Shown here one piece after another: positions 22,756 through 33,779 of a stretch of DNA of 64,000 nt (positions within the stretch are counted from its first letter, which is position 1; the number at the start of each line of letters is the position of its first letter). The position numbers and the translations under genes are program-made. This stretch comes from Henricia sp. BOLD:AAB3569 (Eukaryota > Echinodermata > Asteroidea > Spinulosida > Echinasteridae), in assembly GCA_037783545.1 (NCBI GenBank), contig JBBELK010000009.1, positions 434,001-498,000 on the forward strand. Direction: 5' to 3'. The notes under the pieces were generated by a model that had not been told where the DNA came from, made no database searches, and saw only the letters and a program-made list of their open reading frames with translations.

Positions 22756-23039
22756 TCAAGTTTGACTTTTTGGCAAGATTACCCGAAAGAATGGAGAACT
22801 CTGGCTTCAGTCTTCAGACAATGTCAGACCTCAGGCTTATTTTATTAGGACAACAAATAAGAGATTGGCTTAAAAAAATGTTTCTTGATAAAATCGTTAA
22901 TTTTTCTCATTCCTAAATTTGTTTTTTTCATCAAATCAGCAAGTTACCAAGGTTTAATTACCAAGTATTAATTTTAAAGAAAAATTATTTCTGCTCAACT
23001 TCTCTATTCTTACTGCATGTAAGTCTTATGTGAACATTA

Positions 23040-23165
23040 ACGTACCGTGAACCGGGTAGAGGCTGCCCGTCCCGCGCCGCAGCCGGCCGGCCCCGGCCCA
23101 CGACCGCCTGGCCCAGGCAGCGCTAGGCCGGCTAAGCCAGCCAGGCATGTGCGGGCACTGGCCGC
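23040..23165. other. Isolated GC-rich block
   Basis: About 125 bp of mostly G and C (GCCGGCCGGCCCCGGCCC core, with CCTGGCCCAGGC and GCTAGGCCGGCTAAGCC palindromes) within AT-rich DNA. No frame or promoter motif identified. Confidence 0.5.
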
Positions 23166-23478
23166 GTATGGTAATCTTTTCTAATTTTAAGTGATTACCT
23201 GTTGAAGATTCAATTCACATGTCATGTGCCCCCAGATGCTTTCACCATCTCAACCATATGCGAATGTCAGTAAATTCTCAACCGATATGTCAGAATTTTG
23301 TAGATAATTTACAACAGGTTTGTAAACAATCCGACACGACCATGTACCAGCAGACGACACGACTCGCAAAAATACATCCTCTACAAGATTTTTAATGAAT
23401 ATGCACAACACAGAGGGCTTCCAGTGATTTCAACCAATCAAATCGTTACGTCCAGTTTTGGACTTAATTCCCATTAGC

Positions 23479-23637
23479 CTCTGTCACACACTCAAGCGTG
23501 ACCGACTAAAGCGGACAATTGTCAACATGGCGGCCGAACACAAACGCTAAACCCTTTGTTCCATTCGCCATATTGACATTTGTCCGCTCTCGGTCCTCAA
23601 TGCGCAAGCGCACTGGTCACGCTTGAGTGATATGACA
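23479..23637. mobile_element. MITE with CACTCAAGCGTGAC ends
   Basis: GTCACACACTCAAGCGTGAC at the left, GTCACGCTTGAGTGATATGAC at the right end (one base longer). Inner AAGCGGACAATTGTCAA pairs with TTGACATTTGTCCGCT. Confidence 0.6.
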
Positions 23638-23639
23638 TT

Positions 23640-23812
23640 ATACAAATATTGACTGCTTCGAGTGGTATAGTAAAACTAGCCTCCCGAGGTGACCCACGGA
23701 GCATTCTATTTTCCCGAGGCGAAGCCGAGGGAAAATAGAATGCTCCGTGGGTCACCGAGGGAGGCTAGTTTTACTATACCACGAGATAAAGCAGTCAATA
23801 TTTGTTTTATAA
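23640..23812. mobile_element. Foldback element with nested arms
   Basis: CAAATATTGACTGCTTCG to CTAGCCTCCC pairs with GGGAGGCTAGTTTTACTATA to CAGTCAATATTTG. The inner arm GGTGACCCACGGAGCATTC pairs around CGAGGCGAAGCCGAGG. Arms about 75-90 bp. TTATAACACCTC at 23810 is matched by GAGGTGTTATAA at about 24160, which suggests a further element to about 24170. Confidence 0.65.
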
Positions 23813-24890
23813 CACCTCTCCCACAGATTCTGCTTAATTTAAGCTTAAATAAAAATGAAATCAGTTTCATCAATTTTTGTTTGCATTCACTTTCCTACAG
23901 TGTCAACACCGCGTTCGTACAACTGCTAGCTGTGCGTGAAGTTGTTTTTGTTCGATCGCGCGCGTTACACGTAACGCAGGCGTGTTGCGCCCACACACAC
24001 ACGACCGGGATCCGCGCGCGGGGGTTGCTAGGGGTATAGTACTTTTCGGAATGCATGGTATAGTCTTTTTGGAGCACTTGTAAAAAGATAGCAAAAATAG
24101 CCAACGTCACGTGACACGCTCTCGACCAACCACGATACAGAATCTGTGGGCGAGGTGTTATAAAGGCTAATAGACCGTGTACAACAGGCGTGCAGGATTC
24201 CCAAGTCCGAGATACTGAACCGAAATAGACTAGTTCCCTGTCCATACATTTCAAAAATCGGAAACGGAAAACAAAACAGGATCTCGGACTTGGAACCAAG
24301 TCTACCGCCACCGGGGCAGACTCGTGTATCACGTGATGGCTACAAGAACGCTCCGGTGTAAGTACGTGTTACACGGTGTAAGCATCTCGAATGCTCCTAG
24401 AGAGTTACCGCATGAGCAGTTGGCAGTTGGAGGCCATTGTGTTATTTCCAGAGCAATCACTGGTACAGACCAACAACTTTATTTTTGTGAGACTTGATGC
24501 AAGTCGCTAACAATTAGCCTTTGCATGTAACATTCGCATAATGGCCGGTGCTCCCAATGTTCTGCGCACCTAAGTGCATGTGCACTTGAAAGGAAGTACG
24601 TCAACATGCTGAAGGCTAATTGACCTGAGTCGGACTCGAGCCGAGTAATGGACTGCTTTAAACCTTTAGGTATATAATAGTAATTGTGTTCTCGAGCAAG
24701 CCACTTTGTCACGAGATTAGTCTCTGTAATACAGCCTACAGAACTGCATGTAACCTATTATTCAACTCCAAAGTTTACATTTATATCTGTGCTAAGGGTT
24801 GGTTTCACCATTAACAGAAATGAATAACATGTGTACATTTTCTTGATAAATTGCCGAAGTTGATCGTGTTTAAATGTCATTCATAAATAC

Positions 24891-25018
24891 CTTAGGCTGG
24901 ATCCGAATTAGTGGCTTTGGCTGTGGCTGTTGCTATGTTTTTTTTTTGTCCACCCATAGCAACGGCACAGCAACAACCATAGCCACAGCCAAAGCCACTA
25001 ATTCGGATCCAGCCTAAG
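24891..25018. mobile_element. 128-bp foldback MITE
   Basis: Starts CTTAGGCTGGATCCGAATTA and ends with the exact complement. The stem continues through GTGGCTTTGGCTGTGGCT. The centre is poly-T followed by GTCCACC. Confidence 0.75.
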
Positions 25019-25089
25019 ACAGCACTTAACGTGGGCAACCGGAACCATGCACTTATACATTTATCTGAGCCCGCACGTTTGTCAAAATA

Positions 25090-25593
25090 TAGGGGCGTTC
25101 GAGACGCCTACACCGTGTAACGGGGGTGTTCACACCGGGGGAAGCCCCAGAAGATGCAAAATTCTGGAAACACGTGGTCAAAGGTTGTTGCCGGGTGGGG
25201 CTTTATAAACGCCGTTATCGTTTGACTCGGGATGAAAAATTAAGCCGGCGCCACGCAAAAATAGTTGCCCTAAAGTACCGAAATAAACTTCGTCAATGCC
25301 CACAGACATCTACTGATTCAGCAAAATGTATTTACAGCCCAATTCCCTCCTATTTTGTGTCATAAATTAATTTTTTCTCTTCGTACTCACGTCGCGATTC
25401 CAAACTGTCCGCCATGTTTTACTACTCGCGGTTACTAGGTGACGTCATTACACCTTGCTTTACACCACAGACCCGCCCGCGAGCTCGGGTAGTGGTGGCT
25501 GCCACCGGGGCAGACTCGTGTAGCACGTGATGGCTAAAAGAACGCTCCGGTGTAAGTTGGTGTTACCCGGTGTCAGCATCTCGAACGCCCCTA
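25090..25593. mobile_element. MITE family N1, uninterrupted copy
   Basis: TIR TAGGGGCGTTCGAGACGCC at the left; CATCTCGAACGCCCCTA at the right. At the site where its relative carries the 5.7-kb insertion this copy reads GGTGGCTGCCACCGGGGC, uninterrupted. Flanking TA fits a TA-type target. Non-coding. Confidence 0.75.
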
Positions 25594-25689
25594 TGAAAGG
25601 ATTTGGCGCATCCGCAAACCGTGACTAGCGATAATGACCAGTGATAATGCCCGGCCGGCGTGTTTGTTTCACGACAGATCCGAATCCAG

Positions 25690-25905
25690 GGTCGCGTTCC
25701 ACTTACGCAAACGTTTGCAAACGTACGTTGGCAACGTTGGCCAACAATTTCGAGTGGAACGAATTGTGCGCCACCAACGGCCGCCAACGTTGGCCAACAA
25801 ACTTTTGGATTGTTCGCCAGAATCCACGGTACCCCACAAATATTTGCAAATATAAATTGTGCGACATCGCAAATATTTGCAAAGATATTTGCGATTTGCG
25901 ATGTC
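25690..25905. repeat. GCAAACG/CCAACGTTGG palindromic cluster
   Basis: Repeated ACGCAAACGTTTGCAAACG, GTTGGCAACGTTGGCCAAC and GCAAATATTTGCAAA palindromes. Overlapping frames on both strands result from the symmetry and are not called. Confidence 0.5.
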
Positions 25906-26423
25906 CCTTGTACGCCACGATACAAATGTCTAACCATGTCTCATGTACATAAAGTACATATGGGACTTATTCAAGTCTAATCTGGCTTTCAACAGCGCCC
26001 TCAACGTCATGAACCCGCCAAGTTTTTTAAAAAGGCGTGTTACGAAAACAAAAAACAAAAGAAAAAGTGAAATAATGTGCATTTCCCCGGACTTTCTACT
26101 GCTTGACGACTGCATGCTCAACAGCAAAACAAGGTGAGAGTAAATAACAATTTTCATTGCAAACCGTTCGTGTCAATTTTGGGTTTTATTGATGCGACGG
26201 ACGGCATGTACGTCCGGAGTGTAGGAAGTCGAGTTGTCTCGACCATGCATGTCGCTAGCCCCGCGAGCAGTGCTTCGGAAAACCCTTATATGTGGCAAAC
26301 TCACGCAAATGAAATTTGTCCCATGGCTCTGATATTTGCTCAATAGGTGCACTCACCCCAGTTTGCAAATATTCTGAAGAGTACGCATCGATCCGATGTC
26401 TAGTTTCGGTGAAATCGTGGGCT

Positions 26424-27049
26424 AATAAACCTTATCGACGTTCGCAATGCATCATGGTATTGCATGTATTGGATGACAAAATTGCCCGACAATTTGTGCA
26501 TAAACCTATGGGGCTGACGCGAACTCGGCAACTGTTTTGCTCATTTTCACGAAAACCAAAAAGAGTTCAAGAACCAACCTCCCACCACTTAATCTTCAAT
26601 ACATATCAAACATACTGACAAAAATGTCCCGAAACAAAAATGTTGCAAATGCGAGAAATCATCGGGGATTCCCTTCGTGGCTGGCGAGTCCGTGTAACAT
26701 GGACTTGCAGTGCAGAACACTCAATCCAACCACGCTGTGGCTATACGGCGCGTGTTGCATTGCGCATACCGAGCTGCGAGCGCGGTACACGGACTCCCCC
26801 ACTACGAAGGAAATCCCCGATGATTTCTCGCATTTGCAACATTTTTGTTTCGGAACATGTTTGTCAGTATGTTTGATATGTATTGAAGATTAAGTGGTGG
26901 GAGTTTGGTTCTTGAACTCTTTTTGGTTTTCGTGAAAATGAGCAAAACAGTTGCCGAGTTCGCGTCAGCCCCATAGGTTTATGCACAAATTGCCGGGCAA
27001 TTTTGTCATCCAATACCATGATGCATTGCGAACGTCGATAAGGTTTATT
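26424..27049. mobile_element. 626-bp near-palindromic element
   Basis: Arms of about 260 bp from AATAAACCTTATCGACGTTC to the complement ending at 27049. They share GGCAACTGTTTTGCTCATTT, AACCAAAAAGAGTTCAAGAA and GTTGCAAATGCGAGAAATCA. The centre (about 26690-26800) is unique. Differences between arms are few. No transposase; foldback MITE or small inverted duplication. Confidence 0.75.
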
Positions 27050-27606
27050 TGGCTAAAACAATGGGAAAATCACCGATATTCCATGCTTATTTTCATTGCC
27101 TTCGGCAGGGGTTGGCACTACATGTATATATCCCATACACCAGAAGAACACATGTTTTCCTATAGATATAGGGCTGGGCTTTTGGAGTCAGAATTTGCAT
27201 GGTTGCCAAGGACTTTATGCCTTAACAGAAGTACAGTCTTCTACGCCATTTTTCTCTAAAGCGCTTCTTAAAAAATTGTGCTCTTGGTCATCACGGAAAT
27301 GGTCATAACTTGGTAAATTTGACGGATTGACACAATTTTTGTAGTTTTGTGAAGCTTATAATATACTCTATCTGATTAATTCATTAGCTCCATTTTCATA
27401 TTTTTATGCAAGAGCCTACTTTTGGTGGAGTGGCTCACAAATGTCTATTTAAGCGATCATGAATTGTTTGTGGTAACAAGGAATTTTTTGCATTGAGTAA
27501 GAAATATTTACTGTGGATTAGGCCTCAGGGAATGTTTTCATAAGTCAGGAAATGTTTTCACTGGTCCATCGGACCACAGGACCACAGGACCAGTGCTGAT
27601 TTTGAC

Positions 27607-27835
27607 CAGGGCTCGAAATACCCACTGGACCCGTGGACCGAGGCCAGTAATTTAAACCTCGGTCTAGTGCTTTCTCTACCGTACTAGACCAGCGGTCCAG
27701 TGCATTTTTAAAATAACGAACAGTAAATCCACGTTCCTTGTGGCTTTGGTCTTGTAAAAATAGCGTCGGTCCAGTAAATGATTTAAGCTACTAAACCTGT
27801 GGTCTAGCAGATTTTTTCATGAAATTCGAGCCCTG
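27607..27835. mobile_element. hAT-like MITE with 8-bp TSD
   Basis: ATTTTGAC flanks both ends (27599-27606 and 27836-27843). Ends CAGGGCTCGAA and TTCGAGCCCTG. The interior is rich in GGTCCAG/CTGGACC steps. Eight-bp duplications with CAGGG ends are typical of hAT elements. 229 bp, non-coding. Confidence 0.85.
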
Positions 27836-27850
27836 ATTTTGACCCCTGTT

Positions 27851-28332
27851 CAGTGTTCTCCACAGGTCCAAATTCTGACCGGGCACGCCAAAGTTGCTCA
27901 GCGGGGAAGGGGGATTTGGGGGGGGGGGGGGGGGGGGGGGGGTGGTTGTCGTGGTGCGCATACCCCCTCAACAGCGCCCTCAACAGGTGAACACAATTGC
28001 CACTTGAGGGCGCTGTTAAAAAAAAATACAATGTCATGCAGTTGTTTTTATCGACTTGGGTCGCAGATCGGATAGATACATGTACCGGTATGCGTGGTAA
28101 GTGAACGATAATCATGATAATGACACCAGTGGCTAGCGAATCACGTTCGTAGAATTTGAACCTAACTTTGAAATGACACGGCTGTACTTTCATAGTGTTA
28201 TAGAGGGGGAAATGTTTTTGTTTTTTTGTCCGGGCGACAAATCTTTTTCCAAGCGCTAAAAGCCTAACGGTACCTGTGATGATTTTGTCCGGGTGGCGCC
28301 CCCGGACAAAACCGGCAGTGGAGAACACTGCT
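27851..28332. mobile_element. hAT-like MITE, TIR CAGTGTTCTCCAC
   Basis: CAGTGTTCTCCAC at the left, GTGGAGAACACTG at the right, CTGTT directly repeated outside both. Inner GACCGGGCACGCC resembles inverted GTCCGGGTGGCGCC. Contains a run of 25 G at 27918-27942. Confidence 0.65.
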
Positions 28333-28333
28333 G

Positions 28334-28456
28334 TTGTATCACAATTTTGCGTGTATTCAAGAAATGAGCGCATGTGTACATGAGCATATTGATGTGAAAT
28401 TCTCATTACTTATGTTGTTTCAGATTAATACCCACGTAAAATTGTGATACAACCAC
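28334..28456. mobile_element. 123-bp MITE, ends GTTGTATCACAATTTT
   Basis: GTTGTATCACAATTTTGCGTG at the left is paired by CACGTAAAATTGTGATACAAC at the right with one mismatch. 28457-28925 beyond holds nothing recognised. Confidence 0.6.
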
Positions 28457-28925
28457 CTGATTTTTCCGAGCCGCATACGTTTCCCGTACACGTACCATTT
28501 CTAATGGTCCCTATTTCCTCTGTGCATACATCGGCACGGAAAGAACTGCGTACGTTTAAATGTATTTTTGCCTGATTAACGATCGGGCTTGATACAGTCT
28601 GTTCGCATTTGGCCAAGCTCAAACTATTTTCCCCGCAGCAAGCCAGCGTTCGAATTAACACTGGTCTGTTGGCCAAATGACTGTTGAAATCGTCTCGGGC
28701 CAGCTAGAATGCCTCCCAAAATGGTCCGGCTGTCCAGTTGAATTAAAACAGACCCATGCCGTACATGTGAAATTTCTGAATTTCCGCTTTTTTTGTGCAT
28801 GTTTCCGCATTTTTGTTGAGCGTGGCAGATTTTATTTTCCGCTTTTTTCTACGCACGCATGGGCGATGTTGTTTTTACCAAGCAAGAAACAGTGCCCTCC
28901 ATCGACAAGAACAAGAACAGCCTAT

Positions 28926-30234
28926 GACCCCGTTCTCACTAGAGAAATCGCTTCATTCGACGAAGAGTAGTTAATCATCATTAGTTAACGAAGCGTGCAT
29001 TCACATATCTCTTAATGAAGATCGAATGAAGAGCGGTACCGTTCACCTTTATCGACCGCTAACTAAGATCAAATGAAGCTGTGAGAGTGCCGCTATGCCT
29101 GGTCGCGCATCAATTGCAGAGCTTCAAGCACTGTGTGGTTTTCCAGTGGCGCGTCAAAAACAACACCTGCTAGGCGCTTGACGCACAACGCGCTTGTGCA
29201 ACCAGGGCCCTGTTTCACTAAGCACTAAGATGCGTCTTAAGCATCCTTAAGTCCGGTTATAGGACCTAGTGTAAGATGCATCTTAGCGGGAGTTTCACAA
29301 ATACCACTAAGACGCATATGGCACTTAGTACCCATCTCACTAAGTTGCATACAGGTCTTGACCTACGTCTCATCGAGACGAGACTTAGGAACTGTTCTTA
29401 GTGTAAATTGATTATTATAGTGACTTAGGTCTTAGGTGCTAGGCTTTTATTGTCACATCTATAGTTCCAAATCCATGCTTAGATAGAGCCTAAAATAATT
29501 ATAGTAGTCACAGTGACAAGTGTCGCATTCAATCTACTTGGATGTTTAATACACCGTCTGGCATGCAATGCATTGCACTGTGCATGTAATTGTTCTTCGG
29601 AATCAAATACAATTTCGATCACAAATTTCAACTAAAATCATGTCACTTTCAATATTTTACTTCTATGTTGTCTTAAGAAAAAGGTTAATACCATACATGT
29701 ACCTTCCCCATTTTCTCCTACAGTAGTAAAATTTCTGTTAAAATGAGACAATTCTGATGACTTTCGATCTTTCGCTGGCAGACGAAAATTGACGCGGCAA
29801 AGATTTTTATTTTTCAGGCAGGTCAAAGGTCACAAAATTCAGCTTCGTAGACTCAAAATCGCGATGTTTTTTTGTTAAAGATGCGACTTAGTAAAGACGC
29901 GACTTAGTAAAGAACAGTTTAGTGGAACTGGAGCAAGAACACGACGTCAGTAAGACCCGTCTTAGTGCATCGCAACGATCCTAAGTCCCGTTCCAAGTAC
30001 TGTTTAGTGAAACGGGGCCCAGGCCTGCCAAATCGCTTCGTTCAACGAAGGGAGCGTTCACATTAGAAATTTGCTTCGTCGAATAAAGCGATCTCTTCAT
30101 CGAATTAAGCTATTTTGCTTCGTCAAACGAAAAGACTCTAATCTTCGTCGAATGAAGAGGTGTGTGTTCACATCAGGAAATCTCTTCATCAAATCATCGT
30201 CAAACGAAGCAATTTTTCTAGTGAGAACGGGGTC
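28926..30234. mobile_element. Element with GACCCCGTTCTCACTAGA ends, hosting another
   Basis: Left GACCCCGTTCTCACTAGA and right TCTAGTGAGAACGGGGTC. Subterminal CTTCGTCGAATGAAG-like motifs repeat at both ends (28950-29085 and 30040-30215). The body is taken up by a nested element at 29206-30019. Confidence 0.7.
29206..30019. mobile_element. Nested element with GGCCCTGTTTCACTAA ends
   Basis: GGCCCTGTTTCACTAAG at the left, TTAGTGAAACGGGGCC at the right, CAG on each side (29203-29205 and 30020-30022). That fits a 3-bp duplication as in PIF/Harbinger, though CAG is short. Inner arms are rich in ACTTAGT/ACTAAGT steps. Non-coding. Confidence 0.65.
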
Positions 30235-30901
30235 TACGCATGTCCATTCTTTGCTAAAATTTGTTTAGTTTTTTGGCACCTTTGGCCCACCCAGGGGATC
30301 AAGGAACATGAGGCCCATGCAGCAACATTTACAACGTAAAAGTAACAAATAAGTAACATAAATCTATAAGATTACTATTTCTGCTCCAGTTTCTGATTTT
30401 TCAGCCACAATAAAACTTTGAAACTTATTTTTCTCAAAATGACATTTTTGGACATAGGCTATTCTGGTTTTAATAGGCCCCTGTTGCATGCTGTATTAGC
30501 TGTAACTAAGCCATGTGAAAACTAAGGCTGGAAGCTGAGGCAATTTTTCACAATTCCAGTTTGAAGTCTTATGTATTTTCTTCGTCCACTTTCTGTGAGT
30601 TTCTGTAAAGAAATTTTCAAACTTGAAAAATTTCACCTTTAATTCATGGGGCATCAAAATAAACAGTAGTATGTCTTTCTAAACAACTTAAACAAGTAAT
30701 CCTTCATATGCAGCAAAAACTCTGCTTAAAGTTTCTCAGCATTTCAGGGGCTCTTTTAGGGGAAGATGTGAAGTTTTGACTTTCGGCCAGTGTCGTATGT
30801 TTTGTACACGAGCCCTCAGATTATGTCCGCCTGTAAATTTTTTCTGTATTGGTTGCATTTCTGTCATAGTTACTAATTTTTGTTTCTTATGTAATTCACA
30901 G

Positions 30902-30989
30902 ATTAGAGATGGAGCCCGCAGACCGTGGAGCTTTATATTACACACTAAAAAATGTATGTGTTGCCATGGATACTGAAAACACAGGAAAG
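30902..30989 (+). CDS. Candidate first coding exon of an unknown gene
   Basis: An acceptor (TTCACAG) precedes the exon, ATG lies at 30909-30911, and 27 codons run to a strong donor (GGAAAG followed by GTGAGT). The peptide opens MEPADRGALYYTLKNVC and ends AMDTENTGK, with a D-x-E-N-x-G run reminiscent of an EF-hand loop, loosely like SWAP70/DEF6 N termini. I could not find a convincing second coding exon in phase 0. Splice-bordered blocks without a good frame occur at 33446-33563, about 34397-34501 and 34719-34798. It may be the start of a gene whose body is not in the window, or chance. Confidence 0.3.
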
Positions 30990-31780
30990 GTGAGTTTTTG
31001 GCCATCATTCCAATTATTTTACAGTGGAAATTTGCTATAATGAACACCATAAAGGAGTATTCAAAATCTCATGTCAATTTAAACAGCTAGTATCCCCCGT
31101 CCACATTTTAAAAGTTTTCCTGTTTATCATGGAGGTGTATGTGTCTACAACACGATCACAACTTGTTTTCCACCAAAAATCGACAGCCTTTTGCTTAAAA
31201 CGCAAAGCAGTTCCGACCCTCTTCACCCAAAATTCTGAAACGCTCCAGGTCACTTGGTTTGTGGTTTTGACGTCATCCTGAGAAGAACACAAAACGGCCT
31301 GTGCAGTATTGAATGGAAAATATATTATATGGAGTGAATGTTCATCATGCCTTGTAATTCAAAATACAAACGTGAAAAACACGATGTAATATGGCAATAA
31401 TTTACTATTACCTTTTTTGTGAAAAAAACGGTGAAATTGTGGCTCACAATGAAGCTCTTTTGAAGTACATGTAAATACTGGTGCATTGCGACCGGTGGTC
31501 TTGTTACGGATCGAACGGCATTCACAGCAGTCTGTGTACAGCAGTGGGAACGGTCCCTGCAGGCCGTAGTTCCCCATGTTTCGCACGGTATGCACATCGG
31601 CTAGTACAAGTAAATTGGCATTCAGATTTATGCAAAATATTGCTCATTTACATGTTACTGCATCATTAATTAATACTGAAATCCTGATGTACTATTCTTG
31701 CCTTAATCAAAATTATGCAAATATGTTGCTTATTTACATGTCACTATAGCATGCTGAATATACACTTTTGGCCTTGCTTA

Positions 31781-32746
31781 TGTTTATTCATGAATGGTGT
31801 CCCCCTGAAGTCGAGTTCCAGTTTGGTTTTTTAGAAGTCACATCATGGCCATGGTTTCATCATGATGTTACCCAGAATGCCCCAATAAATTGATTGCTCC
31901 AACACACGTTTTCCCTCATGTTTATTCATGAATGGTGTTCCTCTGAAGCTGAGTTCCAGTTTGGTTTTTTAGAAGTCACATCATGGCCATGGTTTCATCA
32001 TGATGCTACCCAGAATGCCCCAAATACACTGATTGCTCCAACACACGTTTTCCTCAAGTTTATTCATGAATGGTGTCCCCTTGAAGCTGAGTTCCAGTTT
32101 GGTTTTTTAGAAGTCACATCATGGCCATGGTTTCATCATGATGCTACCCAGAATGCCCTAATACACTGATTGCTCCAACACATGTTTTCCCTCATGTTTA
32201 TTCATGAATGGTGTTCCTCTGAAGCTGAGTTCCAGTTTGGTTTTTTAGAAGTCACATCATGGCCATGGTTTCATCATGATGCTACCCAGAATGCCCCAAT
32301 ACACTGATTGCTCCAACACACGTTTTCCCTCATGTTTATTCATGAATGGTGTTCCTCTGAAGCTGAGTTCCAGTTTGGTTTTTTAGAAGTCACATCATGG
32401 CCATGGTTTCATCATGATGCTACCCAGAATGCCCCAAATACACTGATTGCTCCAACACACGTTTTCCTCAAGTTTATTCATGAATGGTGTCCCCCTAAAG
32501 CTGAGTTCCAGTTTGGTTTTTTAGAAGTCACATCATGGCCATGGTTTCATCATGATGCTACCCAGAATGCCCCAATACACTGATTGCTCCAACACACGTT
32601 TTCCCTCATGTTTATTCATGAATGGTGTACCCCTGAAGCTGAGTTCCAGTTTGGTTTTTTAGAAGTCACATCATGGCCATGGTTTCACCCAGAATGCTCC
32701 AACACATTGAATGAAATACTGACATCTGGGTGTTCTATCCTTATTT
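31781..32746. repeat. Seven-unit 138-bp tandem array
   Basis: Units start at 31781, 31919, 32057, 32195, 32333, 32471 and 32609, exactly 138 bp apart; the last is shortened at its end (a CATGATGCTA-type segment is missing). Core TTTATTCATGAATGGTGT, then GAGTTCCAGTTTGG and ACATCATGGCCATGG. Variants repeat with a period of three units (units 2-4 resemble 5-7), so a 414-bp block was duplicated. Two near-identical 91-codon frames fall out of this and are not called as genes. Confidence 0.9.
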
Positions 32747-33779
32747 AAATCAAAATCTTAATTTTTTTAAAAATAAAACAATTAAATTACTCATTTACAT
32801 ACTTGTACTACTGCTAATTTCCCCCCTCTTTTGCACCCATAACAAGGAAAAGTTTAGATACCAATCCTTTGTTCTTCATTGTTTTCATTCCTGATAATAC
32901 AAGGTTTCTGTTATAACAAGGTCATTTTCAAAGTCTTAATAACAGGCTTCAGCTGTATACTTTTTGCATTTCATACATGCATCTGGTGTAGCTACATGTA
33001 CAACATTTTTTTTCTTCAATGCATTTGAAATATTCTTTGTAAATACGAACACAAATCTTAAATCATTTAATTACTTCCAGCCAGAAAGCTGAAAGAGTTA
33101 AACCCATCTTTCAAATATTTTTTTGGTGGATCATGTTTTTGTTACTATTAGCACTGTGTATTATACATGTATCATTGGAAAACCTGTTTATTTCTCTATT
33201 TGTTATGAACATGTACATCTCTGTTACTGATAGAAAGTTGGTTGTTCTGTTGAACATGTGTCTTGGCACATTCTGTTAAAGACCCACCCGCATTCACAAC
33301 AGAGTTGTTGAGCCTTCAAACAAGTGACTGTTGCAAATGTGGTGTCATTGTGAAAGGCAATTAATGAACAAGCTTTTTAAATTTCCAGACTTTTAAGGAG
33401 TAAACTTTACATACTCGTGTATTTCATTTGATTTCCTTTTATCAGGACCAGTTTGTGAAGCTCCCTTGTGTCGCTGCCCATGCTTGGCCTCACCTGGACT
33501 ACTGGACTCCACGTACATGTTTCTCTCCTGTTGGAATCTATTTGTCATCATGAGCAGCTTTCAGGTATGGTAATGATCAGCTTGTTACTACTTCTCTAAT
33601 TAACATTAAGAATAGACATTTTCACATTAGCCCGTTCCGCGCACAAGCCGAGGCTCTTCGTGTTGAGCTACATAAGTGCGCAGGTCGGTCGCAAATTGGT
33701 TAATTTGTCTATAGCTTGCTCTTTCCCAGTATAATGTATCAGCACTTTTGCTCAGTGCTTTCCCAAGAACTATGTCAAC

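Larger units (their letters stand above)
18611..24304. mobile_element. 5.7-kb Mutator-like element with 118-bp identical TIRs
   Basis: TIRs at 18611-18728 and 24187-24304 are exact complements over 118 bp, beginning TAGACTTGGTTCCAAGTCC. They are flanked by CCGCCACCG at 18602-18610 and 24305-24313. A 9-bp target duplication with long TIRs is the hallmark of Mutator-like (MULE) elements; that assignment is inference. The TIR is itself partly palindromic (AGTCCGAGATC...GATACTGA...TCGGACTTGG). The interior holds nested MITEs, a SINE-like tRNA fragment, GAGTC-rich sequence and a GC-rich block, and no transposase frame. Identical TIRs suggest recent movement or repair-driven homogenisation. Confidence 0.75.
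18176..24399. mobile_element. MITE (family N1) split by a 5.7-kb insertion
   Basis: The left part (18176-18610) and right part (24305-24399) together match the uninterrupted copy at 25090-25593. Shared blocks are CTACACCGTGTAAC-like left ends, CCAGAAGATGCAAAA, CTCGTACTCACGTCGCGATT, GACCCGCCCGCGAGCTCGGG and right ends AAGAACGCTCCGGTGTAAG. The break carries a 9-bp duplication, CCGCCACCG. Non-coding family. Confidence 0.8.

Noticed and set aside
27804-28406. 200-codon minus-strand frame with a proline run
   Set aside because: The proline run is the G25 tract and the frame crosses the borders of two MITEs.
31894-32583. Two near-identical 91-codon frames
   Set aside because: They are products of the 138-bp array; frame continuity breaks in the unit linker.
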